From positions 4,402,001 through 4,466,000 of the forward strand of contig OZ255629.1 of the NCBI GenBank assembly GCA_965276785.1: a stretch of 64,000 nucleotides of DNA, written 5' to 3'. A program made the translations under genes and the position numbers. Positions 13,174-24,148 of the stretch are shown here, in pieces. Below the pieces are notes generated by a model. The model ran no database searches. It saw nothing but the letters and a program-made list of their open reading frames with translations, and was not told the origin of the DNA. This DNA is from LMUY01 sp965276785. GTDB taxonomy: Bacteria > Pseudomonadota > Alphaproteobacteria > Acetobacterales > Acetobacteraceae. Within the stretch, counting starts at the first letter, position 1; each line of letters starts with the position of its first letter.

Positions 13174-13188
13174 GTTCATGTCTTGTTC
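13174..13188. promoter_or_regulatory. SOS box (LexA operator) for uvrA
   Basis: GTTC-ATGTCTT-GTTC is an exact match to the GTTC-N7-GTTC operator recognised by alphaproteobacterial LexA. It is centred about 60 bp upstream of the uvrA start, a position expected for repression of the uvrA promoter and induction after DNA damage. It could also touch the promoter of the plus-strand exoprotein gene starting at 13295. Confidence 0.85.
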
Positions 13189-13294
13189 CGGTTATATGGA
13201 CTGTCGCGAGCGCGCGGGAAGCCAGTTCCGCTGCCTCTGACCTTCGCTTTTTCCGGTCCGGCCGCTCGCTCCCTCCCCCATACAGGTGTTTGGC

Positions 13295-15454
13295 ATGAAG
13301 CGAGCCTCCCGTCCAAAGCTGACTTATGTCCCCGCGCCCGCAACACTAGGGGGGGCGCTGCGCGCGATGCTAGGGGACGCGCTGCGCGCGATGCCAGGGG
13401 ACGCGCTGCGCGCGATGCCAGGCCGGGCGATGTGCATTCTGCTTCTGGCGGTGCTGCCGTGGGGAGCGAGGGCGCAATCGCCGGTATCGTCGTCTTACGC
13501 CACCAAGGATGGGCGGGCTTCGACGGTGATCCTCGGCTGCACCTCCACCAACAGCACCTATTTCGCCCAATACTGCGGCGTGGCCGGGTATCCGCTGCAC
13601 GTAACGGTGGATAGCGGCACGGTGACAGTAAACGGCTCGTCCGGCGGCGGCGGGTCGGTGCCGACCACCACGCCGGGCACGGCGCCGACGCAGGTGGTGG
13701 GCGTGCAGGGGGGCGGGCCCAGCGCGCTACCGGTGGCGATGAGTGCGGCCAGCCTGCCGCTGCCGTCGGGCGCGGCGACATCGGCGTTGCAGCCGCAGCT
13801 CGACTCGCACGATTCGGGCGCCTGGGCGCATGTCACGAACTTTCCCGCCAGCCTGACCTCGGGGATATTCGCGGTGTCCAGCCTGCCAGCACTGCCGACC
13901 GGCAGCAACGCGATCGGCTCCGTGAGCATCAGCAACCTGCCGGGCACGCAGCCGGTTTCGGGCACGGTGGGGGTGTCCAGCCTCCCGGCCCTGCCCACGG
14001 GCTCGAACGCAATCGGGTCGGTCAGCGTGAGCAACTTGCCGGCGACGCAAGCCGTCAGTGCCGCGTCGCTGCCGCTGCCGGCGGGGGCGGCGACTTCGGC
14101 GCTGCAGCCTGCGATTAACGCGGATGGCGGGGCACAGGTGCATATCATGAACCCGTCCTCGACCGCAGTGTCGGGCGCGGTTTCGGTCACCAACTTTCCG
14201 AGCACGCAGCCGGTGTCGGGCAGCGTCGCGGTGTCGAGCTTGCCAGCGCTGCCGGCCGGGAGCAATGTAATTGGCTCGGTGACCATCGGCAACTTCCCGT
14301 CGAGCCAGCCGGTCTCGGGCACCGTGGGGGTCTCCAGCCTGCCCGCGCTGCCGGCGGGCAGCAATGCGATCGGCACGGTGAGCGTCGGCAATTTCCCCTC
14401 GACCCAGGCCGTGTCCGGCACGGTGGGGGTGTCCAGCCTGCCGGCACTGGCCACGGGGACGAACGCGATCGGGTCGGTGAGCGTGAGCAACCTGCCCAGC
14501 ACGCAGGCGGTGAGCGCCGCTTCGCTGCCGCTGCCGTCGGGCGCGGCCACCGCGTCCAACCAGTCGAGCGAGATTGCCTCGCTGGGCACGATCGCGACCA
14601 ACACCAACGGTGCAGCAACGGCCGCCAAGCAACCCGGTCTCAACGGCGATGGCGGCGCCTTGGCGCATATCACCAATTTGCCGGCTACCCAGCCGATCTC
14701 CGCGAGCGCGCTGCCGCTGCCCAGCGGCGCCGCCACGTCGGCGCTGCAGCCGGCGCTGAACGCGGATGGCGGCGCGCTGGCCCATATCTCGAATTTTCCA
14801 GCTACGCAGGCCGTGTCCGGCAGCATCGCCGTCTCGAGCCTGCCGGCGCTGCCGTCGGGCAGCAACGCGATCGGCGCGGTGAGCGTGAGCAATTTGCCGG
14901 CGACGCAAACCGTATCGGGCGCGGTCTCGGTCTCGTCGCTGCCGGCCTTGCCGTCGGGCGGCAACGCAATCGGTTCGGTCAGCGTCAGCAACCTGCCGGC
15001 GATCCAGCCGGTGAGCGCCTCCGCGCTGCCGCTGCCGAGCGGCGCGGCCACGGCGGCATTGCAGGCGGCCGTGAACGCGGATGGCGGCTCGCAGGTGCAT
15101 GTGCAGAATTTCCCGGTGCTGCAGCAGGTCAGCCTGGCCAGCGTGGCACAGGCGGCGCGCTCCGGTGCTTGGACGGACGCGAGTGTTACGGCGACCGCCA
15201 CGCCAACTACGCCGAGCGCCTTGGCCGCGGTGGGGGCGCGAACCGGGCTGCATGTCTGGAACGTGGGCGGCTCGACGGTTTGCATGAACTACAGCAGCAC
15301 TGCAGTTGCAAGCGGCACCGGCTGCGCCGCCGGGTCGGTGCCGATCCCGGCGGGGTCGGCCTACCTGGAGGACCAGCCCGGCAACGTCTCGCCGGAAGCC
15401 ATCAGCCTGGTTTGCACCACCTCGTCCTGCCCGCTGACCATCAAGGTGCGGTGA
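13295..15454 (+). CDS. Secreted tail-fibre-like repeat protein
   Basis: This 719-residue exported protein (ATG 13295; a GTG at 13286 is also in frame) has low-complexity beta-repeat sequence. A basic leader with an ALRAMxGD triplet repeat precedes a signal-like MCILLLAVLPWGARAQS, so the mature chain may begin near residue 62, and translation might also start at an internal ATG there. The body has seven copies of a unit built on VSSLPALPTGSNAIGSVSV, separated by NLPATQPVSG links and by SLPLPSGAATSALQ and NADGGAxxHI segments. Such repeats occur in phage tail fibres and related exoproteins. The C-terminus holds four cysteines and ends in LTIKVR. Its stop overlaps the start of the SGNH hydrolase gene (TGATG), so the two are translationally coupled. 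It separates uvrA from ssb. Function is unknown; surface structure or adhesion is an inference. Confidence 0.75.
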   Translation: MKRASRPKLTYVPAPATLGGALRAMLGDALRAMPGDALRAMPGRAMCILLLAVLPWGARAQSPVSSSYATKDGRASTVILGCTSTNSTYFAQYCGVAGYPLHVTVDSGTVTVNGSSGGGGSVPTTTPGTAPTQVVGVQGGGPSALPVAMSAASLPLPSGAATSALQPQLDSHDSGAWAHVTNFPASLTSGIFAVSSLPALPTGSNAIGSVSISNLPGTQPVSGTVGVSSLPALPTGSNAIGSVSVSNLPATQAVSAASLPLPAGAATSALQPAINADGGAQVHIMNPSSTAVSGAVSVTNFPSTQPVSGSVAVSSLPALPAGSNVIGSVTIGNFPSSQPVSGTVGVSSLPALPAGSNAIGTVSVGNFPSTQAVSGTVGVSSLPALATGTNAIGSVSVSNLPSTQAVSAASLPLPSGAATASNQSSEIASLGTIATNTNGAATAAKQPGLNGDGGALAHITNLPATQPISASALPLPSGAATSALQPALNADGGALAHISNFPATQAVSGSIAVSSLPALPSGSNAIGAVSVSNLPATQTVSGAVSVSSLPALPSGGNAIGSVSVSNLPAIQPVSASALPLPSGAATAALQAAVNADGGSQVHVQNFPVLQQVSLASVAQAARSGAWTDASVTATATPTTPSALAAVGARTGLHVWNVGGSTVCMNYSSTAVASGTGCAAGSVPIPAGSAYLEDQPGNVSPEAISLVCTTSSCPLTIKVR
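13355..13422 (+). repeat. 24-bp tandem repeat in the exoprotein leader
   Basis: Nearly three copies of a 24-bp unit beginning GCGCTGCGCGCGATGC lie head to tail at 13355, 13379 and 13403. They encode repeated ALRAMPGD. Since 24 is a multiple of three, copy-number change would lengthen or shorten the leader without breaking frame. Each copy also contains an in-frame ATG. Confidence 0.85.
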
Positions 15455-17133
15455 TGCGCCGCACGATTGCTGCGCCACTGCGGCGACGCACGCTGCTCGC
15501 GGGAGTGGCGACGCTTCCGCTTGCGGCACGAGCCGCCAGCGTGGTGCCGCCAGCCGTACCGGCCTTGCGCCAGATCAGCGGCCGGCCGCTTTGGCAGCCG
15601 GTCACCAACCGCAATAGCACCAACGGCACCCAGGGTACGCCCTCGACAGCCTTTCCCGACACGCTGACGCGCGTCACCAAGACCGCGATGATCGGGTGCT
15701 CTTCCCTCCGCACTGTGTTGATGGCGTTCCAGATGAACCCCTACGAGCAGCCGGTGGTGGGCAATTTCAGTGGTGTCACCGGCGCCTATGCCTGCGCCGG
15801 GGCGAGTGTGAGCGCGGCCGGCAGCGGCTATACGGTGGGCGACGTTCTGCTGTTCGGCAAGGGCGCTGCGGACATGACGGCGCTGGTGCTGATCATCACC
15901 CGCGTGTCCTCTGGCGCGGTGGCCGAGGTCAAGGTGGCCGACCCCGGCGCCTATGCCGCCCCGCTGGCTGATGCGACCGCACCTGCCAGCGCTACCAAGC
16001 GGGGCGGCGCCGCGTCCGCCGGCACGGGCGCGCTGTTCAACTTCACGTGGCAGGAATACGGGCTTGCCGCCCAGCTCGGGGTGGAGCCGGCGGGCACGCA
16101 AACCGGGAGCAATGCCAGCGCGGTGATCCCGGCCGGCATCGGGCTGCGCTACGACGGCCTGTCGCCGAACACCACCTTGCTGATCCCGGACGGCGGCTTC
16201 GTCATTACCGACCCGATCCGGCTCGCCTTGCCCAAGGGGGCGCCTTACGCGGAGCGGATCGCCACCATCGGCGCCCCGCCCGGCGTGCAGCGAACCACGA
16301 TGGGGGTGGACTACTTCACCAGCGCCAGCACCTTCCGGGCGGGCGCGCTCACCTCCACCACGCTGGTGCCGGGCACGGGCACGGCGGGAATGGACACGAT
16401 CACGCTGGGCCTACCCGCGCAGCCGGCGCCCTGGGTCTGTATCGTGGGGGATAGCATCGACTACGGGATCACGGGAGGCGCCGGCACCACGGTGGACAGC
16501 GGCGACAGCCTGCAGAATAGCGGCTGGGTGGAGCGCGGGCTGCAGCTGGCCGGCGGTTTCGGCTTGCTGTCGATCACGCGCACCGGCGACAGCCTGGGCA
16601 ACTGGTATCTCACGCAGAACCGCCGCTTCATGCGCCTCGGCATGCTGGGCCAATTGGCGCCGGTGGTGAATTTCGGCGCCTGCGTGTTCGTGGTGAGCCT
16701 GTGCATCAACGACGTGACCGCGAGCACTACTTCGGCCAACATCATCACCATGATCCAGTGGCTGTGCCAGGACCTGCTGGCGTTCAACCCTGCCGGCCTG
16801 TTCTACAGCACCTGCATGCCGGGCGGGGTGAACAGCACCGACTCCTATGCCACGGTCGCCAACCAGGCGGTCAGCAGCGTGTACGACACGAACCGCAAGG
16901 CCGTGAACGCCTGGCTGCGCTCGGGCGGCGGCGGATTGTTTACAGGGCTGACCGGGCGGACGCTCACCGGCATTATCGACCGCGCGGCGGCCGTCGAGGT
17001 GCAGAACGGCAGTTCGGGCGTGTGGCGGCCCGGTTACACCAACGACGGCACGCACCCGACGCAGACCACGCATGCAAACGTGCTGGCGCCCTTGATTCAG
17101 GCGGTTTTCAACGGATTCACGCTGCCAAGTTGA
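15454..17133 (+). CDS. Tat-exported SGNH/GDSL-type hydrolase
   Basis: The 559-residue product starts at the ATG overlapping the upstream TGA (TGATG). It begins with a twin-arginine-like leader, RRRTLLAGVATLPLAARA, so export of a folded protein is likely. A mixed N-terminal half of unknown fold is followed by an SGNH esterase domain: block I VCIVGDSIDYGI at about residues 328-339, an LCINDV motif corresponding to the GxND block, and NDGTHPTQTTH, giving the Asp-His pair, near residue 530. SGNH enzymes remove acetyl or acyl groups from polysaccharides, lipids or peptides. Coupling to the repeat exoprotein suggests that the two act on one surface structure or that the esterase modifies it. A perfect 9-bp inverted repeat follows before ssb. 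Confidence 0.8.
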   Translation: MRRTIAAPLRRRTLLAGVATLPLAARAASVVPPAVPALRQISGRPLWQPVTNRNSTNGTQGTPSTAFPDTLTRVTKTAMIGCSSLRTVLMAFQMNPYEQPVVGNFSGVTGAYACAGASVSAAGSGYTVGDVLLFGKGAADMTALVLIITRVSSGAVAEVKVADPGAYAAPLADATAPASATKRGGAASAGTGALFNFTWQEYGLAAQLGVEPAGTQTGSNASAVIPAGIGLRYDGLSPNTTLLIPDGGFVITDPIRLALPKGAPYAERIATIGAPPGVQRTTMGVDYFTSASTFRAGALTSTTLVPGTGTAGMDTITLGLPAQPAPWVCIVGDSIDYGITGGAGTTVDSGDSLQNSGWVERGLQLAGGFGLLSITRTGDSLGNWYLTQNRRFMRLGMLGQLAPVVNFGACVFVVSLCINDVTASTTSANIITMIQWLCQDLLAFNPAGLFYSTCMPGGVNSTDSYATVANQAVSSVYDTNRKAVNAWLRSGGGGLFTGLTGRTLTGIIDRAAAVEVQNGSSGVWRPGYTNDGTHPTQTTHANVLAPLIQAVFNGFTLPS

Positions 17134-17157
17134 CCCGTTCACGCCCAGGCCAGTAAC

Positions 17158-17184
17158 AGCGGTTCCACCGGGTGGGGAACCGCT
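17158..17184 (+). terminator. Hairpin between the SGNH gene and ssb
   Basis: AGCGGTTCC and GGAACCGCT form a perfect 9-bp stem with a 9-nt loop, 24 bases after the hydrolase stop and 32 bases before the ssb start. It could isolate the inserted gene pair from ssb. There is no T tract, so it may instead be a leader structure of ssb. Confidence 0.45.
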
Positions 17185-17216
17185 CTATTGTGCCGGTGGA
17201 TTCTGGGGGCGGAGCG

Positions 17217-17702
17217 ATGGCTGGCAGTGTGAACAAGGTAATACTGGTCGGCAATGTCGGCAAGGACCCGGAAATCCGCAGCATGCAGAGCGGTGGCAAG
17301 ATCGCCAACCTCACGCTGGCCACCAGCGAAAGCTGGAACGATAAGGCGTCGGGCGAGCGCAAGGAAAAAACCGAGTGGCACCGCGTAGTGGTGTTCAACG
17401 ACCGGCTGGTGGATGTGGTCGAGCGCTTCGTGAAGAAGGGCCGCAAGCTCTACGTTGAGGGCGCGCTACAGACCCGCAAGTGGACCGACCAGTCCGGCCA
17501 GGAGAAGTACAGCACCGAGGTGGTGATCGACCGCTTCCGCGGCGACATCACCCTGCTGGACAGCAGCCGGGGCGGGGAGATGGGTGGGAGCGAGGATGGG
17601 GGCGACTACGGCCGCCAGCCCGCACGTCCGGCCGCCCGTGGCGGCGGCCCGGCCTGGGAGCCAAGTAAGGCGAGCGACCTGGACGACGATATCCCGTTCT
17701 GA
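17217..17702 (+). CDS. ssb: Single-stranded DNA-binding protein
   Basis: SSB coats single-stranded DNA during replication, recombination and repair and recruits partner proteins through its C-terminal tip. The ATG at 17217 is used because MAGSVNKVILVGNVG is the family start and GCGGAG lies just upstream; an earlier in-frame start at 17172 would add unrelated residues. The 161-residue product has the OB fold (about residues 1-110, with KTEWHRVVVFN and the FVKKGRKLYVEG strand), a glycine-rich linker and the acidic tip DLDDDIPF. Its neighbours gyrA and uvrA are the expected ones, but inserted genes lie on both sides. Confidence 0.98.
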   Translation: MAGSVNKVILVGNVGKDPEIRSMQSGGKIANLTLATSESWNDKASGERKEKTEWHRVVVFNDRLVDVVERFVKKGRKLYVEGALQTRKWTDQSGQEKYSTEVVIDRFRGDITLLDSSRGGEMGGSEDGGDYGRQPARPAARGGGPAWEPSKASDLDDDIPF

Positions 17703-17743
17703 TTGTTTTGATAGCAGCTTACGACCAGGTGCGAGACCCTCCC

Positions 17744-18031
17744 TTATGGTCGTCGTCGGGCTGGTGGTGCGGTTTCGCCGAGAAAGTCGTCCAACTCTCG
17801 GCTGACGGAGTAATGATTCCGCCGGGCAGCGACATACGCAACCAGAATGGTGTGGACCCGGCCAGCCTCGGCTAGCGTTACCAGCGACGCATCTCCGGAA
17901 ATGGCGCGTAAATGCGACCCGGCGCCCTCGTCGCCGCGAAGCACCGCCGCGATCAGACCGTCGCTGATCAGATCGATGCCAGCGTTTTCGGCCGCATTGC
18001 GCAGCGTCAGCATGCCAGGCTTGCGCCGCAT
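17744..18031 (-). CDS. Small protein of unknown function, second gene of a coupled pair
   Basis: This 95-residue protein starts at an ATG that shares one base with the stop of the upstream gene (TAATG), so the two are co-translated. I do not recognise it. It opens with a basic MRRKPGML, continues with mixed alpha/beta sequence (ISDGLIAAVLRGDEGAG, then AEAGRVHTILVAYVAARRN), and has a proline-arginine tail. No signal peptide or membrane segment is visible. The pair sits between ssb and gyrA on the opposite strand, where many relatives have nothing. A toxin-antitoxin or mobile accessory cassette is possible, judged only by gene arrangement. Confidence 0.55.
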   Translation of the reverse strand: MRRKPGMLTLRNAAENAGIDLISDGLIAAVLRGDEGAGSHLRAISGDASLVTLAEAGRVHTILVAYVAARRNHYSVSRELDDFLGETAPPARRRP

Positions 18032-18363
18032 TACCGGTCCTCGCCCGCTTGTCCGTCGACTTCAGCCACTGCCTGCAACAGACGGTCCCGCATGCCCATT
18101 GCGTAGCGCTGCCCCGTTTGCGTCGTCAGCAAGTCTCTGAATGGCCAAACATGATGACCGGCTGCATTCAGTGCAACGCGGCAACTGTCGGCGTCCTTGC
18201 TGATCCGGTGGTCAAACCTGAGCATCAGCACGGTCCCGCCGCCACGCCGATAGTCCAGCTTGCCGTAGCCGCTCGCCTCCAGGCTAGCGACGACGCGAAA
18301 CGCCGGCTCGATGAGTTTGCGCCACGTGGTCCGGTCGGCTGGACGAGACGCAGGTTTACTCAC
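18031..18363 (-). CDS. Short AbiEii-like nucleotidyltransferase-type protein
   Basis: The 110-residue product contains GGGTVLMLRFDHRISKDAD (about residues 41-59). This resembles the glycine-rich strand plus HRxSxDxD motif of AbiEii/AbiGii-type nucleotidyltransferases, whose two Asp residues bind metal; here D57 and D59 would fill that role. Full members run to 250 or more residues, so this is either a minimal or a truncated version. The first 40 residues are a helical segment (WRKLIEPAFRVVASLEASG). It overlaps the downstream 95-residue gene by one base. In AbiE-type systems the transferase is the toxin and a partner the antitoxin; whether that applies here is inference. It could also be a decayed remnant. 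Confidence 0.5.
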   Translation of the reverse strand: MSKPASRPADRTTWRKLIEPAFRVVASLEASGYGKLDYRRGGGTVLMLRFDHRISKDADSCRVALNAAGHHVWPFRDLLTTQTGQRYAMGMRDRLLQAVAEVDGQAGEDR

Positions 18364-18480
18364 ATCGCTTGCTCCGTCGTGCGTGGACCTGTCAGCCTGA
18401 ATGGGCTACCACACGCTAGTCCCCGATTTCTCCCGCCGCTGCCCCTGGGCGCAACTCTGCGATAGGCTAAACCCTCACCC

Positions 18481-21288
<2,808 letters not shown>

Positions 21289-21829
21289 GCCGCGCCCGCC
21301 GCAACTGCGACGCCATACCGCGATCTATCCGGGCACCTTCGACCCGGTGACCAACGGCCATATGGACATCATCGGTCGCGCCGCCCGTATTTTGGATCGG
21401 CTGGTCGTGGGGGTTGCCGCCAACGCGGGCAAGGGGCCGATTTTCCCGATCGAGGAACGCATGGAATTGGTGCGGGTCGAAACCGATGCCATTGCCGCCC
21501 GGACCGGCACCAGCATCGAAGTGACCAGCTTCTCTGGCCTGCTGATCGAGTTCGCGCGCAGCAATGGCGCAAGCGTGATCATCCGCGGCCTGCGCGCAGT
21601 GTCCGACTTCGACTACGAGTTCCAAATGGCCGGCATGAACTACCGGCTAGACCCGGCGATCGAAACCGTGTTTCTCACCGCCAGCGAGACGCACCAGTTC
21701 ATTTCCTCCCGCTTCGTCAAGGAAATCGCCCGTTTGGGCGGCGACATCTCCTCGTTTGTTCCGCCGCTCACGCTCGAACGCACTCTGGCGCGCGTCCGCG
21801 CCGCCGAATAATCACTCTGGAGCTTCCGA

Positions 21830-22399
21830 ATGGACCGCCGTGCCTTCCTTCTCACGCTTGCGATCGGACCCTTGATGAGCGACCTGACCCCTACCGACGG
21901 CGATGCCCAGGCCACGCTGGACCCGCAGAACACTGTGTACATGGACGTGAAATATGGCCGTGTGGTGATCCGCCTGCGGCCGGATTTGGCGCCCAAGCAT
22001 GTCGAGCGGGTGAAGCTGCTCTGTCATGAGCATTTCTATGACGGCATCGTGTTTCACCGCGTCATCGATGGCTTCATGGCGCAAAGCGGCGACCCGACCG
22101 GCACCGGCACCGGCGGCAGCAAATACCCGGACTTGCCGGCTGAATTCAGCAACACCGCCCATTTCTTGCGCGGCACGGTCGGCGCTGCGCGGACGCAGAA
22201 TCCTAACAGTGCCAACAGCCAGTTCTTCATCTGCTTTGGGCCCGCGGCTAATTTGGATGGCCAATACACCATTTGGGGCCAGGTGATCTCGGGCATGGAT
22301 TACGTCGACGAACTCAAGAAGGGCTCGGGCAGCAGCGGTTCAGTGAGCAATCCCGACAAGATCATCAAGATGCGGCTGGCGGCCGAGGAGAATAGCTGA
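21830..22399 (+). CDS. Exported cyclophilin-type peptidyl-prolyl isomerase
   Basis: This 189-residue cyclophilin catalyses cis-trans isomerisation of X-Pro bonds. The start MDRRAFLLTLAIGPLMS is a short export or anchor sequence, so the enzyme probably works in the periplasm. The active-site block FHRVIDGFMAQSGDPTGTGTGG is complete, followed by NSQFFICFG and YTIWGQVISGMD; the Trp in the last motif is the residue associated with cyclosporin sensitivity. It follows coaD by 18 bp and is probably in the same transcript. A strong imperfect palindrome begins 50 bp after its stop and likely ends the operon. Confidence 0.95.
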   Translation: MDRRAFLLTLAIGPLMSDLTPTDGDAQATLDPQNTVYMDVKYGRVVIRLRPDLAPKHVERVKLLCHEHFYDGIVFHRVIDGFMAQSGDPTGTGTGGSKYPDLPAEFSNTAHFLRGTVGAARTQNPNSANSQFFICFGPAANLDGQYTIWGQVISGMDYVDELKKGSGSSGSVSNPDKIIKMRLAAEENS

Positions 22400-22449
22400 T
22401 CGCTGCCCGGGCGTGCCGCGAAGACACGGCGCAAAACAGCCGAGCAGGA

Positions 22450-22491
22450 ATGCCCAGATAAGCGTCAAGTTTGCTGACGCTTATTTGGCAT
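22450..22491 (+). terminator. Strong palindrome after the cyclophilin gene
   Basis: A perfect 10-bp stem (ATAAGCGTCA/TGACGCTTAT, 22458-22484) with a 7-nt loop is extended by ATGCC/GGCAT at the base after a small internal mismatch. It follows the gyrA-coaD-cyclophilin set. A short TTT occurs only in the lower stem. It may be a terminator or a protein-binding palindrome. Confidence 0.5.
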
Positions 22492-22662
22492 TCGGGTGTG
22501 GGAGCAGCGTTGACGGGCTGTGCTACGGCGCAGCTTGCAAAATGTCGCGCAATTCCGTCGATGATGTTTTGCAGGCTTGCCGACACGTTCTCTGTTGTGC
22601 TGCCATCACGAGATGTTTATGACTGGCGCGTCGACATTACAGACGTGTTAGGAGGAGACCCC

Positions 22663-23061
22663 GTGCGAACTCTCTATGCCCCGATTGCTCTTTGCCTCGT
22701 GCTTAGTGCCTGCAGCACATACGCCTCGCGTGGGACGTCGCCGACGGCATTCGACGGCACCTATAGCGGTACTGTGAACCAGACCCATGTGGCTGCCGCG
22801 AGTTGTCCGAGCACGGAGCCGAAGCCTGCCAAATTGGCGGTCGAGAACGGCATGGTGGTTTGGTCCGGCAGCCCGACCGGCACGCTCTACGCGCCCGTCG
22901 CAGCAAATGGATCGTTCGCCGCTTCGTCTGCGGTGCCGAACAGCAACAACGCGGTCTGGTTCACTGGCAAGATCACCAACCACGAGATGGTAGCACGGTC
23001 CAACACCGGTTCGTGCCACACGGTCTACGACCTGCAAAAGGATGCGGCCCCGCCGACCTGA
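22663..23061 (+). CDS. Small predicted lipoprotein of unknown function
   Basis: The 132-residue product starts at GTG 22663, chosen because TAGGAGGAG lies just upstream. Its leader, VRTLYAPIALCLVLSACST, ends in an LSAC lipobox, so the mature protein should be lipid-anchored. The rest has a FDGTYSGTV strand, several further beta-type stretches (KLAVENGMVVWSG, NNAVWFTGKIT) and two more cysteines (one near the middle, one in GSCHTVYDL), perhaps forming a disulphide. It resembles small beta-barrel lipoproteins but no named family is recognised. It lies alone, with tRNA-Lys 60 bp downstream. Confidence 0.75.
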   Translation: MRTLYAPIALCLVLSACSTYASRGTSPTAFDGTYSGTVNQTHVAAASCPSTEPKPAKLAVENGMVVWSGSPTGTLYAPVAANGSFAASSAVPNSNNAVWFTGKITNHEMVARSNTGSCHTVYDLQKDAAPPT

Positions 23062-23120
23062 CCCGAACGCGTCCGACGATTTGACGACGCCGCTGCCGCC
23101 TTCTATGGCGATGCGGCGGC

Positions 23121-23196
<76 letters not shown>

Positions 23197-23236
23197 CCGC
23201 TGCATCCGGTCTGCAATTCGGTTGGCCGATATAATA

Positions 23237-24148
23237 TCAGTTGTGCGTCGTGCTGGCCGAGCGCCGGAACCGTGACAGTAATTGGCTGCCCAAGCCCGAG
23301 GATGACTTGTTCCTGCTCTCTTGGCTGATAAGCTGCGCGTGCAAGTCGGCGTTTTCCTGCTGCAAGCGCGAGGCCTGCTGCTGGAGGCCGGTGACCTGCT
23401 GGTTGAGGCCGCGCCAGGCCGCTTCCGCCCGAAGCGCCCGCTCGGCGGCAGCGTGTTCCGAGGCGCGGATGAAATTGTCGTAGACGTTGGCGGGCATGAG
23501 GAACTTCGGGCTGAGCCGATCCCAATGCTCCCCGGCGAGATAGAAGCGGTTGAGCCCGTCGGCATAGGCGAAGCGGTAGTTGGCTGCGAGCAGATGGTCT
23601 TCGCCGGGCTGATAGTAATTCACCAGCGGGTCCGGCCCATGGCTTTCGGTGAGGATGATCCAGGGCCGCCACAGCGCGAGGTCGAGCCCGCGCAGCACGT
23701 GGATTTCGCCGCCTTCGACGTCGATCTTGAGGAAGTGGATGTCCTGCCCCGGGGCGTGCTGCGCCAGGATGTCGGTGAGGGTACGGGTCTCGATGCGGTG
23801 TTCTTCCGAGCCGCGGCCAGCCTGCTTGTGGACCTGCACCATGCCGGGTTCGAGCGTGGCGAAGGCGTCGGAGCCGTCGATGGTGAAGAACGGGGCCGAC
23901 CCGGTCGCGGACCAGGCGGCGATGTTGAGGTTCACGTCGCGCGGGCGGGCGGCGGCGAGCTGGTCATAGACGTCCTTGACCGGCTCGATGTTGATGCCGT
24001 GCCAGCCGAGATCGTAGAACAGCTTGGTGACGGATTCCGCGTCGGGAAGGTTGGCGCCGACATCGACATAGAACCCGGTTGGAACATCGCGCAGCGCCCG
24101 GTGCAGCATGATGTCCTCGTAGTTTTGGGCGTAGGAGATTGTCGGCAT
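23237..24148 (-). CDS. FkbM-family SAM-dependent methyltransferase
   Basis: The 303-residue protein is an FkbM-type methyltransferase, a family that O-methylates sugars or polyketides, often in surface polysaccharide or lipid synthesis. The SAM-binding motif FYVDVGANLPDAESVT is at about residues 26-41, the acidic motif NIEPV near 53-57, and FLKIDVEGGE around 142-151, a strong FkbM signature. The last 80 residues form a coiled coil (ERALRAEAAWRGLNQQ, LQQQASRLQQENADLHAQL), unusual for a stand-alone methyltransferase and suggesting oligomerisation or partner binding. Its 3' end lies 40 bp from tRNA-Lys and upstream is low-GC, gene-poor DNA, so a larger lost surface-polysaccharide locus is possible. 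Confidence 0.9.
   Translation of the reverse strand: MPTISYAQNYEDIMLHRALRDVPTGFYVDVGANLPDAESVTKLFYDLGWHGINIEPVKDVYDQLAAARPRDVNLNIAAWSATGSAPFFTIDGSDAFATLEPGMVQVHKQAGRGSEEHRIETRTLTDILAQHAPGQDIHFLKIDVEGGEIHVLRGLDLALWRPWIILTESHGPDPLVNYYQPGEDHLLAANYRFAYADGLNRFYLAGEHWDRLSPKFLMPANVYDNFIRASEHAAAERALRAEAAWRGLNQQVTGLQQQASRLQQENADLHAQLISQESRNKSSSGLGSQLLSRFRRSASTTHN

Noticed and set aside
13355..13422. CRISPR array
   Set aside because: The repeats are contiguous without spacers and lie in a coding frame; the 26-bp repeats at 37156 are likewise contiguous, and no cas genes exist in the window.
13727..15529. Two long antisense frames (13558-15285 and 13727-15529) opposite the repeat exoprotein
   Set aside because: Repetitive G+C-rich DNA gives open frames on both strands; the plus strand has the signal peptide, coherent repeats and coupling to the next gene.
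13286..17133. Prophage between uvrA and ssb
   Set aside because: Fibre-like repeats alone do not make a prophage; no integrase, capsid, terminase, lysis or attachment sites are seen and both proteins carry export signals.
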